Shown: in pieces, positions 47,999 to 59,239 of the stretch
Numbering within the stretch: position 1 is the first letter of the stretch
Layout of the letters: each line of letters starts with the position of its first letter
Source: Pezicula radicicola
Taxonomy: Eukaryota > Ascomycota > Leotiomycetes > Helotiales > Dermateaceae
Direction: 5' to 3'
Length of the DNA: 64,000 nucleotides
Assembly (NCBI GenBank): GCA_003008705.1
Contig: PDUO01000024.1
Coordinates: 871,120-935,119 of the forward strand
Program-made: the position numbers and the translations under genes
The notes under the pieces: model-generated
What the model was told of the DNA's origin: nothing
What the model saw: the letters and a program-made list of their open reading frames with translations, nothing else
Databases searched by the model: none

Positions 47999-49629
47999 CT
48001 TGAAGCTGTTTTGAGACTAGAGGTGCTACGTATGTCCTCTATTGTATCGCTCAGGTTGGGGGTACCTTCCGCACTAGAGTACGCAAGATCAGCAAGCAAC
48101 CATAGATCGATGGCCTACTCGCAATGTCGTGGTCCCACGATAGGTCGAGGTGAAGACGAGACTTCGAGAGTGACGCTAGATAAGCTCAACGCCCTCGGCA
48201 TTGATTGCCGATTCTCGATGAATCAACGAATCGATCAATCCAATTCACGCTCGACTGGAAACACAGAAATGGTGGTCGTGAGGTCAATTACAGCGACAGT
48301 AGTGATGCGGCCTTATTGTGATTATGAATAAGAGAAAGAATGTGGAATTGGGGGCACGTAGAGCCAAGAATGAAGCGTTAGGGACCTGAATGCGGTTGAG
48401 ATGGGAAAGTGAGCGCCTCATCTTCCAGGGGGCAACCACGTCATCAGGGCCATTTTCTTATTGGTCCAGGCACACATCACATGTTATTCCTAGGAAATGT
48501 CGTGTGCTCAATTACTCGTTACGTCGCAAGATATTAAGGGAACAATAAACTCATCTCTTTAGGTTCGAAGTTTTGAAAAAATATTTTTTTTCTATTTGTT
48601 TGGCTTATCACCCGACCCTCCGATTTCCCCAAACTCGATCGATATAGCTTCATGCATCTCCACCATTCGCTAAATAAAGTGTCGGGCTTATGAATAGATA
48701 GCCAATTAGGTAGCTACCGCATGTGGTATCGCGATCTTTTCGTGGAACATAACACAGGATGCACAAGTGCATCCACGTGACTTTGTGGGGTTGGTGGCTG
48801 CGAGTCACGTTCCACCGTACTTGTACTGTACTATTCAATCAAGTTTGTAGAGCAAGTAGAAAGTCTCGTCACCATTTACCAGTCCTCGGGACTAGATCAC
48901 CCGTGGTGGAGAGTGTCAAATAAGTAAGAAACTTATAAGATTGTTCAAAGACAAGCGAAACAATCTATTATCACATCAAGTTCCTTTGCAGCTTTTATCT
49001 TCGAATATCCTCCAACTTAAGCACAATACTCGGGTCGATCAAACAGCGAAGCTACTCGAGCTAGTGTCCTAGCCAATAAGCAGCAGATAGTTCTCGAGTC
49101 AGAATTAATTTTGCGGCTGAAGGAGACATTGTGACTAAAGAAATTTGTAACAGTTCCTATCAGCAATTGAGTGTTGTGTTGTAAACCAAAACACAGAGCT
49201 CGTTTAGCTTAGTTGAGTGACTCCAATTTTGAAACATAAGTAACAGTTGCAGTTAATAGTTGCAGTACCCACAAATATGAGACACTTCAGCAAATTCAAT
49301 AGTTTAGAGAACATAGTAGAGGATTCTTTTATTGTGTACACAGCTTGAAGCATCACGTTATGTCGAGAAGGTCGATGGTAACACTCACACGGGACGGATC
49401 TCGCCCTCGCTACTCCATAACAACCTATCGATTCCAATAGTCTCCTTCCAAATCATTATTTATAGAAACTTAAAACATTTCTGCGGAGTAAAGGCATTAC
49501 CATGGGACTATAGCTCACTTATCACTTATTTGAATTCAGTAACTCACTTGATTTCGATATCTAATGTAAAGCCTATATCCCAGAAAACGACCAAACTTAA
49601 ATAAAATAACAAAACAAGGCCCGAGTAGT
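47999..49629. other. Intergenic region (1.6 kb)
   Basis: Promoter of the Mg2+ transporter at the left end, 3' flank of the hydrolase gene at the right end. Open frames here are short and unconvincing. No tRNA or repeat recognised. Confidence 0.45.
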
Positions 49630-51074
49630 TTAGATATCCCTTCCATAACTCTCATAAACAGCCCTCTCAAACCTAGCAAAAGTCCTATCAGAAACACCCC
49701 CATCACCCATCCCCATCATCTGACTCCCATAAAACCCACAAATCCCCGCTGCTTTATCAATCCACCAATAACACCTCGTAGCACCCATCCAACTAACACT
49801 CCCCTTCTTCCTCCCACCTTTCAAATCTTGCAAATTTACCAATCCCCCGAGACAGTGATCAACATCATCATTTCCATCCACCATAGATTCCTCAAAATAC
49901 TCCTTTGCGTTTCCTTTTTTGAATTTCGTAAATCCCTCGATGTTATCGGGAAGGCGATGGTTAAATAGCAAGTCAGCTGTCTCGGGACGTAAAAGTTTTC
50001 CATCGTTGCGTAGAAGGCAAGTTAGGAAGGTGATGAAGTCTGAGGCTGATGTGTAGAGGTTTGATCCACCCATATCCATAGGAGATTCGCGCGGATAAAT
50101 TGAATCAACATTTGAGACAGTACCATCAGTATTTCTGGCCGACATTACAATGAGATTTCCTGAAACATGTGGGTGTGCGAGAAGACGGTAAGTAGTGTGT
50201 GTCATGTTAAGTGGTGTAAAGATATTTTGCTGGCAGTACTCTTCCAGCGTCATATGTGTGACTCTCTCAATCTATCCATTAACTTAATTAGGATTTAAGA
50301 AGTGCCCAGACGAAGATAAGATACTTACAAGCTGACCAGCCCAATCTGTTCCCTGACCATAGCTCCACTCCGTTCCAGGCTCAAAAATAAGTGGCTCAAC
50401 AGCCAATTTTCCCATGACCTCACGTATTTCACCAAGGGCTTTCTTCTTAATTTCCACATCATCGCTCCTGAAATATCTTTGAATAACATCCGCTCGGCTA
50501 TGTCCCTGAGATTTATAATACGCCATAATTTTCTCGCTTTCAAGGCCGGTGATACCACTTGTGTGAGTGAGTAATTGCCTGTGTACCGTTAGTCAGTAGT
50601 TCAAATTTTAAGCTTTCATAGATGGGAGAATAGAATGGATTAGAACGAGCCTTAGTGTTATCTTATTCTGCGCTCTGACGAGAATAGCCTTCCCATTCTC
50701 CTTTTCAAATCCTTTCAAAATCACAGCATCTTTCCACTCAGGCAGAAACGAAGTGATGTCGGTATCTAATTCCAGCAGACCGCGCTCTACACATTGCATT
50801 GCCGCAACGCATGTTACAATCTTTGTTGCAGATGCAAGACATATTGTTGACTCTGGGGATACAGGAATTGAATCTTCCGAGAGACTTTGATGCCCGAATG
50901 CTTTCATATAATTGAGTGATCCTGAGATTTGACTTGTTAGCTAAGCGATAGAGTGGTGCTGAGAATAGGAGGTTTGGACTTGAACATGCCATCTTTATTT
51001 GCTGCGGCGATGATGATAGCAGGGAGTCTTTTCTGCGTTATGACATCTGAGAGTTCTTGCTCGAGAAACTCCAT
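49630..51074 (-). CDS. Serine hydrolase, beta-lactamase/transesterase fold (class C-like, LovD/EstB type)
   Basis: Esterase or acyltransferase of the serine beta-lactamase-like family; fungal members include LovD-type acyltransferases and EstB-type esterases. Exons (minus strand) 51074-50990, 50921-50651, 50578-50329 and 50271-49630 give 415 aa with exact phases. The catalytic S-x-x-K motif is Ser59-Ala-Thr-Lys62. Other blocks are ITLRQLLTHTSGI, EPGTEWSYGQGTDWAG (second-motif Tyr in WSYG) and the lid/helix region MTLEEYCQQNIFTPLNM. Two introns appear to start with GC rather than GT (GCATGT at 50989 and GCTCGT at 50650); only these choices restore the family-conserved sequence. The third intron is GT-AG. 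Either these are GC-AG introns or splicing is damaged. No signal peptide. Natural substrate unknown. Confidence 0.82.
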
Positions 51075-51874
51075 TTTGGGATTTGTAATTTGGTAGGTAG
51101 TATGTATAGATGAGATGAATAGATATTCAACGAATACAGTTGGGATAGACAATTGACATTTGTATTGAGGAAAAGCAAGGAGGATGTGGTAGGTGACTGT
51201 GTTACAAGCTTTGATTGGTTGGCTATCTGCGGATGCAAGGTGTGAATTCAATATCAACTCAGCCAACTGCCTTTTAGAGACAAGTGCGAATTGGTAAGCG
51301 CGTCTACCATACTATTATTTGTCTGCTCGTATGTAATCAATTGAAGCACCACGAGACTCTCAGGATATTTTAAAGTGTCTACATACAGAACGTAGAGACC
51401 TATTGTAATTTCATGCTAGCCTTAAAAGGGCGATCCATTGTTGTTAGGAACAATTATATTGTTTAAATCGAGACGGCAAAGGACTCCTTTGTCTAATGGA
51501 AGGATTGTTTTAGGTTACTTAAGTAGGACGGATTCACTTACCATGGGTCACATAAATGTTTTTCTTTCTCCTTCATGAATATCTTTAAAACGTACAGTCC
51601 TTTGTCATACTCGAGCTTCTATAACATTCTTCCATTCTTACCTTATCCACTAAAGTTGTAATAAAGACGGGTCTCATCTACATAAAGGTTTCTAAAGAAA
51701 GACTTTGTAATTACAAAGACCCCTTCCATAGAAATCACAATACATTGTCTAAATTCTGACTATATCCAGGTGAACCACTCCTGCCCAAGTGAACTCCAAA
51801 ACGCATCATCACCAAAGCAACATCTACAAGCAATCCTTCAAGCCTACAAAACCACAAATAAAGCTATACAACCC
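51075..51874. other. Intergenic region, divergent promoter
   Basis: An 800-bp region between the hydrolase gene (minus) and a very small plus-strand gene. The last 100 bases before 51875 are CA-rich and G-poor, like a fungal leader. No other feature. Confidence 0.4.
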
Positions 51875-52081
51875 ATGTGTCTCGATATCTTTGTCCGGCA
51901 CTCTTGTGGGCATCGCCGGGTGCGAAACTACGTGGACTGCGCACTCAAGCGAGAAAAATGGCACGTCTCCAGAAGGCGCACATCGTACCGGCCCTGGCCA
52001 TGCACAATGTGCCAGAAGTGCCAGAACGGAGTCTCCTTAGAACGTCCTTGGAATCATCCTTGGTGGCAAACGTGGCCATAG
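51875..52081 (+). CDS. Very small Cys/His-rich hypothetical protein
   Basis: A 68-aa frame starting MCLDIFVRHSCGHRRVRN and ending WWQTWP. It has HSCGH, a lone Cys in YVDCAL, and CTMCQKC, a spacing that could bind one or two zinc ions. Many fungal genomes encode short proteins opening with M-C and a C-G-H motif, of unknown function. An in-frame ATG at 51770 would add 35 residues, but that part is low in complexity and looks like leader sequence. Support is moderate: the frame is short and there is no intron to test it. Confidence 0.45.
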   Translation: MCLDIFVRHSCGHRRVRNYVDCALKREKWHVSRRRTSYRPWPCTMCQKCQNGVSLERPWNHPWWQTWP

Positions 52082-53428
52082 GAAGTATTATCCTTGCTGA
52101 CATGAAATTTTGTAACACTAAATGGTAGGTATTCTGTTTAGGTATAATATTATGTTACTGCATAAAGGTTTATTTATTGTTTTCTCCTTTCAACTTGGTA
52201 TTAATTTATATGTTTGATGATAAGTAAGTGACATATTTCCCTTCTTATGTTCCTGTTAACATTACTTTTCGAGTTTGACTTTTTAAGTATAGCGAGGTTC
52301 TTTACCGCACTCCTTCTCTGTTCGTGTATTGAATGCTGTCGGCCTGTAATCACGTGTTTCCAGTATATCTTCATTTCTGGTGGCCCTGGCGCCCGCTGAT
52401 NCCTCCGAAATCGCAGATTAATTCCGACCATTCTGGCCCAGTATGGCACCATTTTTACGTTAATGAAATGGCACCTTAAATGCCTCGTTTTGTATGGATT
52501 TGGGCCCGTTCTGGGTGCCTCTCCTTTAATATATAAGCCTAGCCTTCCTCCCACCTAATGGGAGCAAGCAATCAAGCCTTCATTCATGATTTTCACCGCC
52601 TTCTGCAATTTCTTCATATGCCATATATTCAAGGTGATCGAGGGTTCATAAATGCTTATTATTGTGTATCAAATAGAAGCAACAAAGAATCTCCTATGTG
52701 CCTTTGCTCTCCGGCCAAAATCCCGGCCATTAGGTTGTAAGTATGCAAACCAGTGGAGAACTGAAGTGTGTCTATAAATAGTATTTGCGATTATTCCACC
52801 ATCCCCCTCGCTTCGGGCACTTTTCCTCCGTACAAATTGTAACACTTTTTGCCGGCCCTAAGCCTTACTTAGGTTGCCTGACTTATTCATTGCCAGCTGC
52901 TAGTAGGTGGACCTCTCTAGAGCGTTTTAAGGATATTACTTTAGCCTAGATGCTAATTCTATCTCGCCTAACGCTCCTTAAAGTGCTCTAACATGAGTTA
53001 TTATAGCAGAGTGAGACCTCAACTTCAAAGTATCTAGTATACGATTTCTAGAACCTGCGTAAAGTCTAGGCATATTAGGCACCCTATGCTATAATAGTAA
53101 CCTACTTTTATAAGCTTATATAGGCGGGTCTAGATTTAGCCTTGTTACTCTATTATAGAGAAATAGAATTGCTGTTGCAATTACGCGTTATTAGTAAGGC
53201 GATCATGATAGGGTAAAGTTTACATTAAAGTCTACTGCCACGAAGGCTATTTCGATCGATCAAATACCCACGACACTGCTAGTCCTTTCGACAGACTCTG
53301 TTTTTGTAATGCATGCCGATTTTCTAATCACCACGGCCATGGGATCGACTGGTAGACAAGTGAAGGGGGGTGGGTGAAATCGTCTTGGTGTCTTGTGTTT
53401 GCTTTCAGAACCAAGCTGCATCTCCTGT
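52082..53428. other. Intergenic region, partly AT-rich; contains one undetermined base
   Basis: Position 52401 is an N. From about 52870 to 53230 the sequence is rich in TAG/CTA words and AT, like the RIP-altered DNA at 29.5-30.8 kb, but no element can be named. No gene supported. Confidence 0.45.
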
Positions 53429-54337
53429 CTACGTATTCATGATCTCTCGCACACCATCAACAATGTCCTCAATGAGATCCTCGACGTTCGCCTCAACATT
53501 GACTCTCAACACAATTTCTTCATCCAAAGTCGCACTGGCAGACTTTTGTGCAGCGCCGAAAGAGCCAAGTGACGCAAAACTCGTCATGGTCCTCGGATCC
53601 AAGGGCTTTAACACAGGCAACTCCTCATCCTCGTCCAGCGGAACAAAAATGACGTCGATGCCATATTCACCAACAGCCTTCCTGATGGAATCCTTATGCC
53701 ACTTCTCCAAGTCCGGATGGGTGACAACCATCAAGGCGGGATTTGCCTTGCGCAGCTTCTCGTCCTCGGATAGGGTGAACACGGGGGGCTTGTTGATGTA
53801 CTTTGTGGTGGCCGCACCAGAGGACATGAAACTGCTCGCGATGCTCGACGTTGAGACAGCAGCATCTAACGATGATGATGTCGACGCGACAGAACTGCTG
53901 GAACCTCGTCGGCTCGTCGAGGTGGACGATGCTCCGCCGAAGCCAGAGAAGCTGTCATTAGCTGGTCGAGACTCTTCTGGGAACAGATGCCCAGTCCTTG
54001 TCATCTTTGAGAGCCACATGCGCTGGTACCGTGCTTCATTCGCTCCAGATGCAACAGCTTGCTCACCACCATCGGCCCCTGCCTGGCGTGTCGGCGCTCC
54101 AACGCTGGCGGCTTTGGCAGAGGTCTCGTGCAGGCTGTCGCCTTGGAAGAGTGGGCAGGATAGGGCGTTAGACACTGATTTGGCGATCTGCACCTTGCCT
54201 GCTACTGCGGTTGAAGCTGAGATGAGAATTATGTACTTTGATGGTTTCGTGTTCCCCTTGGATGCGGGGTCCGGCTTGTCGGGGAGGCGATGAAGCATCG
54301 CCTGGGGCGTCTGTGGACGGATTGGGTAGTCGGACAT
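53429..54337 (-). CDS. Conserved fungal hypothetical protein, gluconokinase-like N-terminus with lost P-loop
   Basis: A 302-aa intronless frame with good codon use. The N-terminal 95 residues have the layout of a P-loop kinase of the gluconokinase type: strand KYIILISAS at the position of the Walker A strand, helix KVQIAKSVSNALSCP, then FQGDSLHETSAKAASVGAP, which resembles the gluconokinase F-x-D/E-G-D-D-L-H-P...N...K-M...G-x-P block. The Walker A motif itself is not kept (ASTAVAGK in place of G-x-x-x-x-GK-S/T). A Ser-rich linker (residues 125-170) leads to a C-terminal domain with ALMVVTHPDLEKWHKDSI and IDVIFVPLDEDEELPVLKPL. Probably a catalytically inactive relative or a distinct family; no function is assigned. 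No RIP-like damage. Confidence 0.7.
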   Translation of the reverse strand: MSDYPIRPQTPQAMLHRLPDKPDPASKGNTKPSKYIILISASTAVAGKVQIAKSVSNALSCPLFQGDSLHETSAKAASVGAPTRQAGADGGEQAVASGANEARYQRMWLSKMTRTGHLFPEESRPANDSFSGFGGASSTSTSRRGSSSSVASTSSSLDAAVSTSSIASSFMSSGAATTKYINKPPVFTLSEDEKLRKANPALMVVTHPDLEKWHKDSIRKAVGEYGIDVIFVPLDEDEELPVLKPLDPRTMTSFASLGSFGAAQKSASATLDEEIVLRVNVEANVEDLIEDIVDGVREIMNT

Positions 54338-55807
54338 TGTGAAGAAAGTCGAGCTTCTTAGAATGAATTATTATCGTGGCTGTAGGTGTGCAGTCATCAG
54401 ACACAGTGTTGTTGGCTTCCAAGTCGTCGTGTAGTCAAAACCAACTCACGTGAGACTGGACCAGAGGGGATTCAAATCGGCTCAGGCAGGCTCGCTTAAA
54501 TTTGCAGTCAGCGGCCCCTAGACCATCAGCTCTCTCCTTGTTGCTCGGATTTTTTGTAGGAGCCGACTAATCTTCCATCAGAGAGAACGCCTTTGTCGGC
54601 TTCTTTAATAAATATATTGAAAAGTTATCTTCTGTTCCTAGCCCGTCAAATCACAAAAATCCTTTACTTTAATCTAATTAGCTAGATCAAAACTATCTTT
54701 ACTCTTTGGCTATAACAAATCTATTCACTATCCCTCTTCTACCCAATTCGTATAGCAAATCTCTATTTCCTGTCTACCTACTTAAACCCAATCCTCCTAT
54801 ATAACTCAACTTCCCCTAGAAGAACTATACTACATTCACCTTCTTACAAGGCCATCAGTCGCAGACTATAACTAGAAACAAACCACTAAAGAAAAATCTA
54901 ACGCCCAAGGCACAAGCAAATCCCAACGTTATTAATCATACACTAAAAGACTACCTCTACAGCTCTTATAACTAGCTTCAGCCTTGACGCTCTCTTAGCA
55001 GCGCTTAAATGCTGTTGCAAAAGTCTAGACCTTTACCACACTAGGTATAATACAATTTTTTAGTTTAGATTACTCTAGGAAGTATATATCAACGACCAAC
55101 GTTACTCCAAGGTAGTTAGGTAGTCACTCAAGTTATATCCGAGGGGCTCGCTTACGCCCCTATCCACCAGAGCTCACCTCCATAGACTTACTTGCTCAGC
55201 CTAGGTTAAGTTTATTCACCTGCCCTTAGATTAATTCAGTAGCAGTTCTGGCTCAAATATAGAAGTAGAAAATGTTTACGTCAAGGTTCTAGTATAAAAC
55301 AAGTCCTATCTTGCTTATTATGTATATACTAAATACAACTACAACTTCATTTGCAACTAAATTTCCACTCAAAAATAATACACTAATGTTTTTGCCTAAA
55401 CATTACACTTATATCCTTGCGCATAATCCGCTAGTCTCAACTCCTAAAATACCATTAGTAAAAGAAACAAAACAAATAAATCGTAGCTCTAAAAAGCCTT
55501 ACCTCCGGCGAAATGTTTTGAAACTCTGGATGGGCAATAATGCTGTGAAAATTCAATTTACTATTATCTATATCCACATAGATAACATAGTATTTGAAAT
55601 TTGTTTTATAGGTAGACGTCGCTTTAACTATCTCTGCCGTCGGTTTTGTAGTATTGACAGCTCCTTGTGAGCTCTGCTCATGGCTTGGATCCTTGCTTGT
55701 GAAGATTAGCAGAAATATCAAAGCCAATGAGTATTCTAATGCTTATTGTGACAGATTCTCTTCGGACTCTCGTTTATAATTTTACTGGGCCGAGGAGATG
55801 TGATGTC
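54338..55807. other. Intergenic region with AT-rich relic DNA
   Basis: Contains the decayed MFS fragment at 54630-54790. From about 54800 to 55300 it is AT/CTA-rich and probably RIP-altered, with no recognisable element. The 119-codon frame at 55311-55670 is low-complexity and not supported. Confidence 0.45.
54630..54790 (-). pseudogene. RIP-like relic of the 3' end of an allantoate-permease-type MFS gene
   Basis: The plus-strand sequence from 54633 (TTCTGTTCCTAGCCCGTCAA then ATCACAAAAATCCTT) parallels 59263 onward in the MFS gene at 59240-61084 (TTCTGTTCCCAATCCGTCAA then ATCATGAAATCCTT). In minus-strand translation CDLTG*EQK corresponds to HDLTDWEQK. Differences are mostly C/T and G/A transitions and introduce stops, as expected from repeat-induced mutation or long decay of a duplicated copy. 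Similarity fades leftward after about 160 bp. Confidence 0.65.
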
Positions 55808-58735
55808 TTATGCAGCTGATTTTGGAATACTTACTGCCTTAACCTTAGAATCACCAATTGCCGATGGGCTTGGGCTTGAGCCAAACATGGACTTTTGACT
55901 AGGAGGGCTGGACCCAAACGAAGTCGGCGTAGGTCCATCGCTTTTGCTTGGTACAGAACCCCCAAAACTCCCAAACCCTCCAAACCCCCCGCCGGAGGAT
56001 TTAGTAGACGCGGACGCCGGAATCCCAGAAAAGAGCCCACCAGATCCACTTGAAGGCGTTATAGAAGTCGGTTCCGAGGAGCCAAATAAGGATCCACCGA
56101 AAGGCTTAGTAGGTAAAGATGCTGGAGGGTCAGGCCCACCAAACAATCCGCCAGATGGTTTCACAGATACAGGTACCTTAATATCGCGGGGTTGACCAAA
56201 GCTAGGTAAAGGTACTTGAGGGTTAGGCCCACCAAACAATCCGCCAGATGGTTTCACGGATGCAGATGCCTCAACATGGCGAGGCTGACCGAAGGCTGGA
56301 GAGGCATTTGAGTTAGAATTATTTAGAGTGGGTGTAGTTGCCAAGTGAGCAGTGGGCATTTCCAAAGTTGCAGACTCAGGGAACTGTCGATGAGTGGAAG
56401 TTGGCGTCGGGAATGAAGTACTCTTTTCATTGCCAGATTTCTGTTTCCTCCTATCTGCGTTCTTTGGTTTGGCCTTCTCCGTGGACGAAGATACAACTAG
56501 AGAGATAAGCTTCCAAATATTTGCATGAGATAGTTCTTAGAAGCTCACCCGAATGTGGTCGCTTTGCATATCGCTTGCATATGCGAGCACCGTTCTCTAA
56601 TAATTCCAATCTGCGCAGTATTGCGGCTCTCTCGAGAGTCTTCTCTTCAGTCTCCCCAGCAATTTTCTTTACTACATTTACATCCATAGAGAACACCGCC
56701 GTGGGACATAAAATCTTTGGGACCTCTCGAATTATTGGTGCGTGGATAGCAAGGGTTGGGACATTGTCAGCGAACAAGTTCAACGCAACCTGAAGTAAGT
56801 CAGCATAGGCCAAGAATTCCTATAGCAAGAGCGATAAAAAGGCTTTGTACATCGTAAAATGCGTTCATATTGTCAAACGCTTCTTCAGCAGCGATCATGT
56901 CCATATCCGGATCCGCCTTTAGGCCCATGGTCGACAGTACACGAGTAAATTCCTCAATACTCAATTTATGGCCAGGTGCAAACTCCTGTCTAATTTTCTT
57001 TTCCAATTCGTCTTTGCTATTCTGCTGGGGGCGGCTCCTATTTTTGCTTATGAATTGGTTGTTTGTTGTCATGGGGTGATCTTTGTGAACGTCGAGGAGC
57101 TCATTTAACTTAGCATAAGCTAATGTTAATTTTTCTTCCATGATGGGATACAACCAGAAGCGCAGGATTTTCTCACTGGTGTCATCGTCGGCTAGATGCT
57201 TCAGCAGGAGCTCAAGGAACCTGTTGGTCGTTTCCCACACGTTCTTGATGTGGAGTCGCGCAAGGTCTCCCCATGGGCGGCTATACTCACGAAAAAGCTC
57301 GCCAACAAGAAGAGGGTTGGGCAGGCCTGGCAACTGTGAAATCCACTTGTCAGTTTTTCTTTTGCGAAGTAGTTCCACGGAAGAGTAAGATTTGGCATAC
57401 TTCCCGACCACGACTACGCTTCAAGAGAATACAAGCTTCCCTAATGGCCTCCTCCCGCGTCCGACATCTATCGTTGTCGCTCTTTTTATTTTGAATCGTC
57501 CATGATGCGCCCTGTTTTCGCATGTTTTCCGCGAAAGTAAAATGCATATTCATGACATTTCCACACAATCGTCTCTCGGGATTCGTATCATCTTGGAAAA
57601 ACCTGTGATCGTAGTCGCCTCTCACAGCATCTCTGCAAATACTCTGAAATGACTCACTAAGCGAAATCAAAAAGGATCTCTGCTCGTGAATTTCGGCTCG
57701 ACTGGGACCAAGTTTGTCACGAACGGCCTTTCCTGCAGAAATTTGGCTCTCAATGTCGTCTACTAGCCGTGGTAGTTCCTTCCGTATCTGGTCAAAGAGC
57801 ACTTTGCTTAGGCGCGATCGTAAGAAAGTGATTCCTACCGTATGTGGCGGGAGCAAACTGAAGTTGCTCTCTTTGAAATATTGATCTTCTTGCTTATCTC
57901 GGCTGTTATTTTGATTCTTCTCCGTTGCAGAATCCAAGTTCTTAACCACATGCCAGCCCAAGGAGAACTTGACTTCCTCATTTCGTGCTAGAGCGATAAA
58001 AGCTTCCTCGCTCTTTGATCCTTTCACCAAGGTGTCCGGTTTGGTAATAATTCCAAGGGTCCGTAAGCCTAGTGGATCAACTTCTCGAGCCCGATGAAGA
58101 ATGATTTGATTGCCGATATCGTTCTTCGCTGAGACGACAGCTAATATTATACTTCGGGGGTTTTGCAGATACTGTGTTACTAGGCTGTGTACTAACTTGA
58201 TGTCATCGATACTCTGTGACTTAGTTTCGGAATGGATGAGGCCAGGAAGATCGACGAGGGTAAGTTGAGGCTGTGATGGTCCGCAGAACTCGATCCGTAA
58301 AACATCGTTCGAAAATGATCTAGCAAACCCTGGAAGCCTCATAGCATCTCTAGCAATATCAAATAAACCAATAAGGTCATCTCTCGTTTTCAGTTCGTGG
58401 CGGAATTGCAGTAAACGGTCGCGATCAGTTTGAGTCCTTTCTTTTCCAGGCAAGATAGAAACCGATATCTCGTCCTTTGCAGCGCGGCGGAGAACCACTT
58501 CTGTTGCGAATCGAGTACATAGATTGTCTTGTCTGGGAAATGGGATCCCTGAAATTGCCTCCAAGACAGAACTTTTGCCGCTCGACTGGTCTCCACAGAC
58601 AATCAGCTGCGGCAAGGCCACAATCTCGCTCAACCCTCGAGCGCGAAGAGAATCAATGACATCAAGAAGCTCCATCTGTTCCGCAGATTGTAGCTTCTGT
58701 AGAGAAGGTAGCTCAAGTTTATTCGAGTCCGCCAT
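55808..58735 (-). CDS. Dynamin-like GTPase (Mx/Vps1-like) with C-terminal GLFG-repeat tail
   Basis: Large GTPase of the dynamin superfamily, expected to assemble on membranes. Exons (minus strand) 58735-57401, 57333-56851, 56789-56549 and 56496-55808 give 915 aa with exact phases. GTPase motifs: G1 GDQSSGKSS (48-56), G3 DLPG (162-165), G4 TKPD (231-234). The stalk follows (FNP-like block LPGLPNPLLVGELFREYSRPW), then a GED at about 620-700 (VALNLFADNVPTLAIHAPII). No PH domain or Pro-rich region is present. The last 200 residues are low-complexity with eleven FG dipeptides, many as GLFGG or SFGS/FGQPR, including a direct repeat of about 31 residues (FGQPR...VKPSGGLFGGP). This resembles FG-nucleoporins and could target the GTPase to nuclear pores. 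Function is otherwise inferred from family only. Confidence 0.9.
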
Positions 58736-59239
58736 GTTGTGCTTGGGAAAGATTGTTTTGTTCGGCAGAAGTATATTGAATTTTGTATTTCAAAAATGAA
58801 GAATTCATAGAATTGGAGAGATGAATGAATGACTTGTAACGACGAATTAAGATAGTACTTCAGGAAGGGGACGAACCGCTGCGCATTCCCAGGTTCAAGG
58901 GCACGCACAAGTGATTGTTGGGGTTCTAAGCGCTTGCATACTCCACAGCGCGATAGGGTAGGGATTTGCAAAAAGTAAGGGATAACAAGGCTCCTGTTTT
59001 GAAAGTGTCTCGTGAGCCGCTCTTCTTCGCAGGATCAAGAGCATTATGGTCTGATTAAGATAGGAGGCTAGTAGTAAAGCGGAAGACGTTTGGTGCTCCG
59101 GCAGCTAGCATGCAGGTACGCGATGCAGGTTGTACCACATTGGGCAAGACAAGGATATAACCGACTCCACTCCTTCCTTGTGCTGGCAATGTTGGTTCTC
59201 AGCTGCGTAAGACTGCAGATTGACCACTTTCCCACCCTA
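58736..59239. other. Intergenic region
   Basis: Promoter of the dynamin-like gene and 3' flank of the MFS gene; both are on the minus strand. Nothing else recognised. Confidence 0.4.
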
